Shown here: one piece after another, positions 17,468 to 24,972 of the stretch | How positions within the stretch are numbered: position 1 is the stretch's first letter | Layout: each line of letters begins with the position of its first letter | Source: an uncultured Methylococcaceae bacterium | GTDB lineage: Bacteria; Pseudomonadota; Gammaproteobacteria; Methylococcales; Methylomonadaceae | Assembly: GCA_903928685.1 (NCBI GenBank) | Contig: CAIYRS010000108.1 | Coordinates: forward strand, 62,001 to 126,000 | Length of the DNA stretch: 64,000 bases | Direction: 5' to 3' | The notes under the pieces: model-generated | Seen by the model: only the letters and a program-made list of their open reading frames with translations | Databases searched by the model: none | What the model was told of the DNA's origin: nothing | Position numbers and translations under genes: made by a program

Positions 17468-18922
17468 TTAACGTTGCCGTCTGGCTTCTTCTTGGGCAAA
17501 GAAAAACCGCAGGCGCTCGTCTAATATCGCCGCTAGCTGGTAGTTAAGGCCTTTGGATTGCTGCGCCAATTTAATCTGCAAAATGGCGTCGTGGTTTTGT
17601 CCGGTGGCGTAATAATATTCAGCAAGATAGCGGTGTGATTCCGCTGGCTGGTTTAAGCCGCTATAAGTCTGCGCCAATAGCTCCCAATAAATAGGCGTGC
17701 CTTGGGTTTGTTGGCTAAGTGCCGCCAATTGGCTTTTCGCTTGTAAGGCATCGCCCACTTTTAGCAAGCTGCGGATATATTCAATTTTGATGGCTTCATT
17801 TTCTGGATATTGCTCCATCAATAATTTGTAACGGCTAAGTGCGGTTTGGAAATCATGCGCCTCTGAGGCATTGCGGGCTAAAGCTGTAGCGTATTGTGGT
17901 TGGTTGGGATAGGTTTTTACCAACTCTTTCAAGGTGTTTTCCGCTTCCTTAAAGCGTTGGCTGTCTATGGCGATTAAACCCAGGGCGTAACGGGCGACGG
18001 TGCGTTGTTCCGTTGTGCCTTGGTTTAATCGGGCTTGGAATTGTTTTTCGGTTTCAGCCAGATTGCTGCTGGTGATGACTTGGATTTTCGCTTTGGTCAG
18101 TTGGTAATTGAGCGAATCCGGATACTGCTTGTAAGGATACGTTTCTGCACGGCCCCGGCTATCGGAAATACGCGAAGTGGTTACCGGATGCGTCCGCAAA
18201 AATTCCGGCACTGCCTGTCCGTAATAGCGGGTAGATTGCTGTAGACGCTCAAAGAAAATCGGCATACTGCGAGGATCAAATTGCGAACCTGCCAAATTTT
18301 GCATACCGACCCGATCGGCTTCGGCTTCATTCTCGCGGGTGAAATTAATCTGGAACTGCACACCGCCCGCTTGTATCGCCAAAATCGCCGCTTGCCCCAA
18401 GGCGGGCGATTGCGTACCCAGTAAAATCGCCGCCAACATCGCCGCCATCGACGGGATAGACAAACGCCCTTGGGCTTCCGCAGCGCGGTATAAATGCCGC
18501 TGGGTAATGTGGGCAATCTCATGCGCCATTACCGAAGCCAACTCGCTTTCTGCCTCAGTAATGGTCAATAAGCCCGAATTAACGCCGATATAACCACCAG
18601 GGCCGGCAAAGGCGTTGATGTCATTTTCCATTACCACAAAAAAGTGGAACGGATGGCTGGGCGCATCACTACTGGCAACCAGTTTTTGGCCGATGGTTTG
18701 GATGTATTCTTGGATTTCAGCATCTTGGCTGACGTTGATTTGCGAGTGCAGGCTTCTAAAAAAAGCCTCGCCCAATTCTTTTTCTTCCTCAGCGGTAATT
18801 AACGTGCCGGAAGAATCGCCCATATCCGGCAATTCGATTTTTGAAATCTCAAGTGCCTGCTGGGTAGAAGGGTATAAAGCTAAGCTTATCGCTAAGGTGA
18901 TGGCGGCGGGAGTCAATTTCAT
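17468..18922 (-). CDS. bepA: BepA-like M48 metalloprotease with TPR repeats
   Basis: The signal peptide at residues 1-24 directs this 484-residue protein to the periplasm. The zinc motif HEIAH is at 134-138 and the third ligand lies in ENEAEADRVG, both M48 hallmarks. A C-terminal half of TPR-like helices follows (e.g. YPNQPQYATALARNA, YPENEAIKIEYIRSLL). BepA/YfgC-type proteins degrade or chaperone misassembled outer membrane proteins such as LptD at the BAM complex, and bamA is encoded 14 kb away. I chose the ATG at 18922 rather than the in-frame TTG at 18958 because the signal peptide begins there. The next 300 bp upstream (18923-19223) show no gene. Confidence 0.88.
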   Translation of the reverse strand: MKLTPAAITLAISLALYPSTQQALEISKIELPDMGDSSGTLITAEEEKELGEAFFRSLHSQINVSQDAEIQEYIQTIGQKLVASSDAPSHPFHFFVVMENDINAFAGPGGYIGVNSGLLTITEAESELASVMAHEIAHITQRHLYRAAEAQGRLSIPSMAAMLAAILLGTQSPALGQAAILAIQAGGVQFQINFTRENEAEADRVGMQNLAGSQFDPRSMPIFFERLQQSTRYYGQAVPEFLRTHPVTTSRISDSRGRAETYPYKQYPDSLNYQLTKAKIQVITSSNLAETEKQFQARLNQGTTEQRTVARYALGLIAIDSQRFKEAENTLKELVKTYPNQPQYATALARNASEAHDFQTALSRYKLLMEQYPENEAIKIEYIRSLLKVGDALQAKSQLAALSQQTQGTPIYWELLAQTYSGLNQPAESHRYLAEYYYATGQNHDAILQIKLAQQSKGLNYQLAAILDERLRFFFAQEEARRQR

Positions 18923-19223
18923 GGCAATGAGAGCTTGAAAATTAAAGGGAGTTCCCAAGGTTAATTACTGTGGGCTTTCAGGTTTTTAAAATCCGGAAGG
19001 TCTTATCATCGGGATGTTGATAATGAGCTAATCCTAAGCTTTATTCACAGAGTATAAAAGCTACAAATGGTTGCCAGATTTTTGGCGTTAAAGTAGTGGC
19101 TGCAAATACGCCATTATTAAAGTTAGTATCGTGATTAAATGGCGTGGTATTTAACGGCATGGAAGGGATAATATTTTGCTTTCAATGTCTTAAACGAGTG
19201 GTAGCAAGGCTTGAAACAGTGCA
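18923..19223. other. Gene-free intergenic stretch
   Basis: About 300 bp between the start of the BepA-like gene and the end of yicC. It is AT-rich and should hold the bepA promoter. I see no gene, repeat or clear hairpin. Confidence 0.4.
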
Positions 19224-20090
19224 TCACTCAATATTTTGTATCTGCTCACGCATTTGCTCGATCAGCACTTTCAATTCAATGGCGATTTGCGTCATTTCTT
19301 TGTCGGCGGATTTTGAGCCTAAGGTGTTGGCTTCGCGGTTGAGTTCTTGCATTAAGAAATCTAGGCGGCGGCCTGCGGGTTCGGGCTGGGCCAATACTCG
19401 TTGCACTTCGGCGATGTGGGTTTGCAGGCGGTCGAGTTCTTCGGCGATGTCTAGCTTTTGCGTCAGCATCACCAATTCTTGTTCCAAACGATCAAAATCC
19501 GGTTGTGCGACTAGTTCGGTGATTTTATCTTTCAGGCGGCTGCGGATTAGCACTAGCACTTGCGGCAGTCGTTTGGCGGCGGCGAGGGTGAAGTTTTGCA
19601 TTTTTACGCAGCGGTCTTCCACCAAAAGCTTTAATTGAGCGCCTTCGCGTTCGCGGACGACGATAAACTCTGCCAAGGTTTGTTCTAATAACTGCATGAT
19701 CGCGGTATGCAATTCATCTTTGTTGATGGTGGCTTCTTCTTGTTGTACGCCAGGAAACGCCAGTACATCCAAGGCCGAAAAGGCTAAGGGTTTTGCCATT
19801 AATTGTTCAATTTGTTGGCTGGCGGCAAGCAGGTTGTTGACGGCCTCAAAATTGATGAACAAGCCACTGCGGTCTTTGCCGAGTTTGTAACTGAGGTTGC
19901 ATTCAATTTTGCCACGACTGATTTTTTCGGTGAGCAACGCTCGTATGGGGGCTTCTATAAAACGCAGGCGTTCCGGCAGTTTGACGGTGATGTCGCAGTA
20001 ACGGTGATTGACGGATCGCAGCTCGCAGTTGATGGTCATTGCACCGCTTTCTATTTCATTGTTGGCATACGCCGTCATGCTCTTAATCAT
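19224..20090 (-). CDS. yicC: YicC-family endoribonuclease/stress protein
   Basis: At 288 residues this has the YicC family's usual length and ends. The N-terminus is MIKSMTAYANNE with ELRSVNHRYCDITVKLPERLR. The C-terminal DUF1732 region carries GRRLDFLMQELNREANTLGSKS and ends with EQMREQIQNIE. E. coli YicC has been described as a metal-dependent endoribonuclease affecting sRNA turnover; that role is taken from the family. It stands alone on the minus strand, facing away from rph. Confidence 0.93.
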   Translation of the reverse strand: MIKSMTAYANNEIESGAMTINCELRSVNHRYCDITVKLPERLRFIEAPIRALLTEKISRGKIECNLSYKLGKDRSGLFINFEAVNNLLAASQQIEQLMAKPLAFSALDVLAFPGVQQEEATINKDELHTAIMQLLEQTLAEFIVVREREGAQLKLLVEDRCVKMQNFTLAAAKRLPQVLVLIRSRLKDKITELVAQPDFDRLEQELVMLTQKLDIAEELDRLQTHIAEVQRVLAQPEPAGRRLDFLMQELNREANTLGSKSADKEMTQIAIELKVLIEQMREQIQNIE

Positions 20091-20230
20091 TGCTTTTACC
20101 TGTAAAAATCGAAACCCTCAATGGGGATAGTGGTGGCATTGTAACCGCCACTTTGCTGCTACGCATCTTTTCGGTCTGTAAGCCTTGAAGTTAGTGGTGT
20201 TCGCTTATTGATATAAAGTGATTTCTACTC

Positions 20231-20248
20231 GGCGAACAGCCGTTCGCC
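20231..20248. repeat. REP-like palindrome GGCGAAC-AGCC-GTTCGCC
   Basis: Seven-bp perfect arms. The same architecture (GGCGnnC-xGCx-GnnCGCC) occurs at 44323-44340 and 44375-44392. Confidence 0.7.
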
Positions 20249-20288
20249 ACTACGATTGGTTAGCGGTTGTATAAGTTTTAAATACAAT

Positions 20289-20641
20289 CTGACGTTAAGC
20301 AGTAACGCGCTTTTCTCCCGTTTGCCGCGTCGAGCACCGGAGTATTTGTCGGGAATAGCCCGAAGGGGCGCGGCATGGATGCCGCGCGGCGGCAAAGGGG
20401 CAGGAAGCCCCTTTTGCCGTCTCCCGACAAATACCCCACTGGGCACAAGTGCGAGGAGCGCAAGACATGAGCGGCAATCGAGCCGCCTTTTCTTTGGCTA
20501 CTTTCTTTTCGACTGCATGGATGCAGGAGGTAGAGCAACGCAGGAGCAGTTGCCGAGGCGGCGCAAAAGAAAGTAACTTGCCTTCGGGTGCGAGAACCCG
20601 ATTTAAAAAAACATCGCGATAGCGATTCATCATTATTTATT
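20289..20641 (+). repeat. Dispersed repeat, copy 1 (inverted copy at 46893-47179)
   Basis: This 353-bp element begins CTGACGTTA and ends ATTATTTATT. It contains blocks such as CTCCCGTTTGCCGCGTCGAG, CGACAAATAC, AGGCGGCGCAAAAGAAAGTA and ATCGCGATAGCGAT. The same blocks occur in reverse order and complement at 46893-47179. The copy here has extra segments in the middle. It has no terminal transposase; it looks like a non-autonomous repeat. Confidence 0.8.
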
Positions 20642-20766
20642 GTCGTATCACAAAAAGTGAGTGAGTAACATCAGATACAATAACTACCAAGTATTTCGGC
20701 AATTAGCCCACCAAGACTGGCGGCATAAGGTATACTTCCCCGTTTTAATTTTTTACGGAATACCTT

Positions 20767-21489
20767 ATGAGACCTAGCGGACGCAACCCCGATCAACTGC
20801 GCGAAATCAAATTCACCTGTGGCTATACCAAACATGCAGAAGGTTCGGTGCTGGTGGAATTTGGCGACACCCGGGTATTGTGTACCGCCAGTGTGGATAA
20901 AAGTGTGCCGCGTTTTCTTAAAGGCAAAGGCGAAGGTTGGGTGACGGCGGAATACGGCATGTTGCCGCGTTCAACCCATAGCCGTATGGGGCGCGAAGCC
21001 AGTTTTGGTAAGCAAGGCGGCCGGACTTTAGAAATCCAACGTTTGATTGGTCGGTCGTTACGCGCGGCGGTGGATTTGAAAGCTTTGGGCGAACATACCA
21101 TCACCATAGATTGCGACGTTTTGCAGGCTGATGGCGGCACTCGTACTGCGGCGATTACTGGCGGTTTTGTTGCCTTGTCTTTAGCCGTGGAAAAAATGCT
21201 GAAACGTAAACAGATTAAATCTAACCCTTTGCATGGGCAGGTGGCTTCGGTTTCTGTGGGTATTTTTAATGGCGTTCCGGTGTTGGATTTGGATTATGCC
21301 GAAGACAGCAATGCCGAAACCGATATGAATGTGGTGATGAACGATATGTCCGCTTTTATTGAAGTACAAGGCACCGCCGAAGGCCATGCGTTCAGAAAAG
21401 ACGAATTGGATGCGCTGTTGATTCTGGCAGAAAACGGCATTAAAGACTTGATGCAAAAACAGCGCGAAGTTTTGGGGATTGCTGGCTAA
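20767..21489 (+). CDS. rph: Ribonuclease PH
   Basis: The 240-residue protein is full length for RNase PH, the phosphate-dependent exonuclease that trims tRNA 3' ends. Signatures are [12 protein letters not shown] at the start, [37 protein letters not shown] and [14 protein letters not shown]. It starts an apparent operon: its TAA overlaps the ATG of rdgB by one base. The rph-rdgB pairing is common in proteobacteria. Confidence 0.97.
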   Translation: MRPSGRNPDQLREIKFTCGYTKHAEGSVLVEFGDTRVLCTASVDKSVPRFLKGKGEGWVTAEYGMLPRSTHSRMGREASFGKQGGRTLEIQRLIGRSLRAAVDLKALGEHTITIDCDVLQADGGTRTAAITGGFVALSLAVEKMLKRKQIKSNPLHGQVASVSVGIFNGVPVLDLDYAEDSNAETDMNVVMNDMSAFIEVQGTAEGHAFRKDELDALLILAENGIKDLMQKQREVLGIAG

Positions 21490-22082
21490 TGGCACAAGTG
21501 GTTTTAGCCAGCGGTAACGCTGGCAAAATTAAGGAAATTCAGGCGTTGTTACCGGAGGTGCAAATTGTGCCGCAATCAGCGTTCAATGTTATCGAATGTG
21601 CAGAACCCGCTTGCACCTTTGTTGAAAACGCTTTGATAAAAGCCAGAAACGCCGCTTTACATTGCCAATTGCCTGCGATTGCTGATGACTCTGGCTTAAT
21701 CGTTGATGCTTTGCAAGGTGCGCCGGGCGTGTTGTCGGCGCGTTATGCGGGAGAAAACGCCAGCGATCAAGATAATATCGACAAGCTTTTGCAGGCATTA
21801 ACAGATGTGCCAGCAGCCCAGCGCAGCGCTCGTTTCGTCTGTGTGATGGTGTATGTGCGCCACGGGCAAGACCCTTGCCCGCTGATTGCCCACGGTGTTT
21901 GGGAAGGGCAGATTCTCAAGCAAGCCATTGGCACGAACGGTTTTGGTTATGACCCAGTGTTTTGGTTGCCTGAGCAACAACTGGCTTCCGCGCAATTACC
22001 GCCGGAAACTAAAAATGCTTTAAGCCATCGGGGCCAAGCAGTGCGGCAATTGGCGGCGTTAATTGCCGCGCAGATGTCTTGA
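21489..22082 (+). CDS. rdgB: XTP/dITP pyrophosphatase (RdgB/HAM1)
   Basis: The 197-residue protein hydrolyses non-canonical purine NTPs (XTP, dITP) to keep them out of DNA and RNA. Family motifs are LASGNAGKIKEIQ, FVENALIKARNA, AIADDSGLIVDAL, GVLSARYAGE and TNGFGYDPVFWLPE, and SHRGQAVRQL near the end. It overlaps rph by one base and is followed at once by the kinase-like gene. Confidence 0.97.
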   Translation: MAQVVLASGNAGKIKEIQALLPEVQIVPQSAFNVIECAEPACTFVENALIKARNAALHCQLPAIADDSGLIVDALQGAPGVLSARYAGENASDQDNIDKLLQALTDVPAAQRSARFVCVMVYVRHGQDPCPLIAHGVWEGQILKQAIGTNGFGYDPVFWLPEQQLASAQLPPETKNALSHRGQAVRQLAALIAAQMS

Positions 22083-22096
22083 CGGCAGCATTAGCG

Positions 22097-23131
22097 ATGA
22101 CCAATTTAATTGCCATTGCCAACCAATTTTGCCCAAAGCAGACTGTGATTGATGTGCAGCCTTTGGGCAATGGCCTGATTAACGATACTTTTTTAGTCAC
22201 TACCGCTGATTCGCGGTTTGTTTTACAACGGATAAATCGCCAGGTTTTCCCTGAGCCTGCGTTGATTTCCGCCAACTTGCAAGTGCTTAGCCAGCATCTT
22301 GCCCAGCAAAAAAATCCGCGTTTGCAGCTGCCGGACATTATCAGCAGCATCGATAAGCAACTCAATTTCCAAGACAGTCACGGCGATTTTTGGCGCGCAC
22401 AGAGTTTTATTGCCGATACCGATAGCTTGGAAACGCTGCGTAGCCTTGCTGATGCTGAACAAGTCGGCTTTGCTTTGGCGCATTTTCATAAGCTGTTTAG
22501 CAACTTAAATCCGGCTTTGCTGCATGACACCTTGCCGGGATTCCATATCCCCCCCGGTTATCTCCAGCAGTATGAGCAAGTGCGGGCGCAAACTTCACTC
22601 AGTGATGCTTTCTGTGCCGAATTTATCTATAACTTTGCGGTTTACGCCGATGGTTTGGAGCAAGGCAAACATGCAGGCAGTCTGCCGTTGCGGGCAATCC
22701 ATGGCGACCCTAAGCTAAATAACTTTTTATTCGCCAAAGCTAGCAGCCAGATTGTTAGCTTGATCGATCTGGATACCGTCAAACCGGGCTTGGTGCATTA
22801 CGATATTGGCGATTGTTTGCGTTCCTGCTGCCATCAAGAAGCCACTGACGAATTTGATTTGGACATCGCGGCGGCGATTTTGAGCAGTTATTTAGCGGAA
22901 GCGGGCGATTTCTTCTCAGCAGCCGATTATCAGTATTTATATCCCGCTATCCGGTTGATCCCATTTGAATTGGGCTTGCGTTTTTATAGCGATTATCTGG
23001 CGGGCAACCGCTATTTCAAAGTGACCCAGCCCTTGCAGAATTTGCAACGCGCCAGCAGTCAATTCCGTTTGTGCGCCGATATTATGGCGAAAGAAGCGCA
23101 GCTCAAGGCTTTGCTTGGGCAGTTGCGTTAA
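22097..23131 (+). CDS. APH-family small-molecule kinase (phosphotransferase)
   Basis: The protein (344 residues from the ATG at 22097; an in-frame TTG at 22079 would add six) has the aminoglycoside-phosphotransferase/choline-kinase fold signatures. These are a nucleotide-binding start (GLINDTFLV, FVLQRIN), the Brenner-type catalytic loop AIHGDPKLNNFLF and the DFG-equivalent SLIDLDTVKPGLVHYDIGD. Its composition resembles sugar kinases of the N-acetylhexosamine kinase type more than drug-resistance enzymes, but the substrate is inferred. It is the third gene of the rph-rdgB unit. Confidence 0.8.
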   Translation: MTNLIAIANQFCPKQTVIDVQPLGNGLINDTFLVTTADSRFVLQRINRQVFPEPALISANLQVLSQHLAQQKNPRLQLPDIISSIDKQLNFQDSHGDFWRAQSFIADTDSLETLRSLADAEQVGFALAHFHKLFSNLNPALLHDTLPGFHIPPGYLQQYEQVRAQTSLSDAFCAEFIYNFAVYADGLEQGKHAGSLPLRAIHGDPKLNNFLFAKASSQIVSLIDLDTVKPGLVHYDIGDCLRSCCHQEATDEFDLDIAAAILSSYLAEAGDFFSAADYQYLYPAIRLIPFELGLRFYSDYLAGNRYFKVTQPLQNLQRASSQFRLCADIMAKEAQLKALLGQLR

Positions 23132-23148
23132 CGGCTTCGATTACATCG

Positions 23149-23288
23149 TTCCCACGCTCTGCGTGGGAATGCCGCCTATGACGCTCCAGCGTCGCATTAC
23201 GCAACGCCGGAGCGTTGCAGGATGCGTTACCACGCGGAGCGTGGGAACGATAAAGCTCACAAAATCAACAGGCTATTCATGACCAATT
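23149..23288 (+). repeat. Palindromic repeat copy A, including a duplicated start of the EamA gene leader
   Basis: It starts TCCCACGCTCTGCGTGGGAA and contains GACGCTCCAGCGTC and CCACGCGGAGCGTGG. It ends with AAAATCAACAGGCTATTCATG ACC as in copy B, but the frame then reads AAT TGA, a stop after three codons. Confidence 0.85.
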
Positions 23289-23292
23289 GAGC

Positions 23293-23318
23293 TGGTTACC
23301 AAGCTCCGGCTTGGTAAC
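23293..23318. repeat. Hairpin GGTTACCAAGC-TCCG-GCTTGGTAACC
   Basis: Perfect 11-bp arms with a 4-nt loop. Degenerate relatives lie at 11282-11313 and about 23402-23428. Confidence 0.75.
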
Positions 23319-23329
23319 CCAAGTCTCAG

Positions 23330-23391
23330 AAGCTCTAGCTTCGAGAATGATAGGAAGCTAGAGCTTCCTATCATTCTCGAAGCTAGAGCTT
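23330..23391. repeat. 62-bp palindrome with perfect 30-bp arms
   Basis: The left arm (23330-23359) starts AAGCTCTAGCTTCGAG and the right arm (23362-23391) is its exact reverse complement, separated by 2 nt. The arms themselves contain shorter inverted motifs (AGCTCTAGCT). No gene overlaps it. Confidence 0.9.
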
Positions 23392-23481
23392 CCTATCCTG
23401 CATTCCCAAGCCGCAGCTTGGGAACGAGCGTCAATTTAATATTCTGAATATTAATGCTTTTTCCTTAACTTAATGGCAGCC

Positions 23482-23617
23482 AGGCTCTGCGTGGGAATGC
23501 CGCTTATGACGCTCCAGCGTCGCATTACGCAACGCTGGAGCGTTGCAGGATGCGTTACCACGCGGAGCGTGGGAACGATAAAACTCATAAAATCAACAGG
23601 CTAATTCATGACCGATT
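23482..23617 (+). repeat. Palindromic repeat copy B, running into the EamA gene start
   Basis: Nearly identical to copy A from GCTCTGCGTGGGAATGCCGC onward. It ends in the true start ATGACCGATTCC of the transporter gene at 23608. The left end is truncated compared with copy A. Confidence 0.85.
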
Positions 23618-24519
23618 CCATTGCCAAACGCCGTCGTTTGATAGGTTTATTGCTGGTGCTATTAGGCGCGTTTGGGTTTTCAGCCAAAGCCATTTTTATT
23701 AAATTGGCTTATGGCATCAGTACGCAAACCGATGCTATTACCTTAATGGCGTTACGCATGGCGTTTTCCTTGCCGTTTTTTTTGCTGGTTGCGGTTTGGA
23801 ATAACAAGACTTCGACGGCTGAACCTTTGCCGCCGAAACAATGGTTGGTGATTATTGTTTTGGGCTTGATGGGCTATTACATCGCCAGTTTTTTGGATTT
23901 TCTGGGGCTGCAATACATTTCCGCCGGACTGGAGCGGGTTATCCTGTTTTTGTATCCGACGTTTGTGATTGTGTTTTCTGCTTTGGTTTACAAACGCAAA
24001 ATCACTTGGCGCGTTGGCTTGGCTTTGGCGTTAAGTTACGCGGGGATGTTGTTGGTGTTTGTTGAGCATCTGGCAACCGAATCAGCGAATGTTTGGCTGG
24101 GTTCGTTGTTGGTGCTGGCAAGTGCGGTGGTGTTTGCTTGCTTTACTATGGGTAGCGGGGTGATGACGCCGCGTATTGGCGCGGCGCGGTTTACCGCTTA
24201 CACCATGACCATTGCCTGTATCGCCACGCTGGTGCATTTCGTGGTAGTGCATGGTATTGATTTGCTGGATTTGCCGAAGGATGTGTATGTTTTGGCAGGG
24301 CTGATGGCGATTTTTTCTACGGTGTTGCCTGCGTTTTTTATGAATGCAGGCATATTGCGGATAGGTGCGGGTTCGGCATCGATTGTCAGTACCATCGGCC
24401 CGATTTTAACCTTGGCCTTGGCCTTTGTGGTTTTAGCTGAGCCAGTGAGTTATTGGCAATTGGCAGGGACTTTTTTGGTGTTGGCGGGTGTTTATACAGT
24501 AAGTAAAGTGAAGGCGTAA
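23608..24519 (+). CDS. EamA-family (DMT superfamily) transporter
   Basis: The 303-residue protein is almost entirely hydrophobic, with about ten helices arranged as two EamA halves, the usual DMT layout. Family-like segments are LLVLLGAFGFSAKAIFIKLAY at the first helix, YISAGLERVILFLYPTFV, and the second-half RIGAGSASIVSTIGPILTL followed by LAEPVSYWQLAGTFLV. DMT proteins export or import metabolites or amino acids; the substrate is unknown. The leader and first codons are duplicated at 23253-23288, so its promoter region was rearranged. Confidence 0.9.
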   Translation: MTDSIAKRRRLIGLLLVLLGAFGFSAKAIFIKLAYGISTQTDAITLMALRMAFSLPFFLLVAVWNNKTSTAEPLPPKQWLVIIVLGLMGYYIASFLDFLGLQYISAGLERVILFLYPTFVIVFSALVYKRKITWRVGLALALSYAGMLLVFVEHLATESANVWLGSLLVLASAVVFACFTMGSGVMTPRIGAARFTAYTMTIACIATLVHFVVVHGIDLLDLPKDVYVLAGLMAIFSTVLPAFFMNAGILRIGAGSASIVSTIGPILTLALAFVVLAEPVSYWQLAGTFLVLAGVYTVSKVKA

Positions 24520-24608
24520 TTTTGGCTAGGTGCGTTGGTTGCCAAATGCCGATTTTGTGGTCGTAACGATAAAATCATGATGTTGTAATTGGTTTACAAC
24601 ATGCAAAT

Positions 24609-24685
24609 GTAGGATGGGCTGACGCCAGGAAGCCCATCAAATTATACGGCCCAGTGATGGGCTTCCTGTCGTCAGCCCATCCTAC
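24609..24685. repeat. Inverted repeat with 31-bp arms, REP/MITE-like
   Basis: The left arm 24609-24639 begins GTAGGATGGGCTGACG and the right arm 24655-24685 is its reverse complement with one mismatch, around a 15-nt loop. Reading through it gives a GWAD...SAHPT peptide, a well-known artefact of this widespread repeat type. Confidence 0.85.
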
Positions 24686-24714
24686 GGCTATCGCTTGCTG
24701 TACGTCAGCGATCA

Positions 24715-24798
24715 TCAAAACACCAAACTTTTGGCGTTTTCCCCCGCAATTTCCCTCAAGTGAATTGCGCTTACTTGTGTCCAAGGTTTACTTAACAT
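24715..24798 (-). pseudogene. 27-codon ORF whose last 13 residues are those of EpmB (gene remnant)
   Basis: On the minus strand ATG at 24798 opens a frame that ends REIAGENAKSLVF-stop, identical to the last 13 residues of EpmB (gene at 29663-30673). The DNA match is 44 bp (24713-24756 against 29661-29704) with four differences that all fall in third codon positions and are synonymous (ATT/ATC, GCG/GCC, AGT/AGC, TTG/TTA). The first 14 residues do not match EpmB. A weak AGG precedes the ATG. It is most likely the leftover 3' end of a second or foreign epmB; whether it is translated is unknown. Confidence 0.6.
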
Positions 24799-24972
24799 TA
24801 GTACGGCCTATCGTCTAAGTGTATGGACAAGTGTCGATTGCCTTAGCGTTTGGGGCAATTAGTCTGTAATTATGCAACTCTAGTCACAGTAATTTGAGCT
24901 TACTCGGTTTTAAATAGTAGGCTTAGGCATTAAAATCCTTTGCAAAATCATAAATGTAAAGGGGAGGCAACA

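Larger units (their letters stand above)
20091..20766. other. Intergenic region dominated by repeats
   Basis: This 676-bp gap between divergent yicC and rph holds a small REP-like palindrome at 20231-20248 and a dispersed repeat at 20289-20641. Several overlapping ORFs in the repeat read through structured GC-rich DNA and are not credible genes. The rph promoter probably lies at 20650-20760. Confidence 0.6.
23132..23607. other. Repeat mosaic upstream of the EamA transporter gene
   Basis: This 476-bp gap consists of two copies of a palindromic element, a 22-bp hairpin and a 62-bp palindrome. Copy A (23149-23288) and copy B (23482-23617) both run into ATGACC. The gap has no credible protein gene. 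Confidence 0.8.
24520..24972. other. Intergenic region with an inverted repeat and an epmB-derived small ORF
   Basis: The 453-bp gap holds a 77-bp stem-loop (24609-24685) and a short minus-strand ORF ending in EpmB sequence (24715-24798). The rest is AT-rich and should hold the promoter of the FHA-protease operon. No other gene was seen. Confidence 0.6.

Noticed and set aside
20225-20633. Several overlapping ORFs of 73-112 codons on both strands
   Set aside because: They all lie in the dispersed repeat, which also gives such ORFs at 46867-47217. The reading frames are by-products of structured GC-rich DNA.
23149-23588. CRISPR-like repeat
   Set aside because: Only two copies of a long palindromic unit are present, without regular spacers or cas genes.
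24575-24784. 69-codon minus-strand ORF with a GWAD...SAHPT stretch
   Set aside because: It reads through the 31-bp inverted repeat; this peptide type is a known repeat artefact. The epmB-derived frame is a different one.
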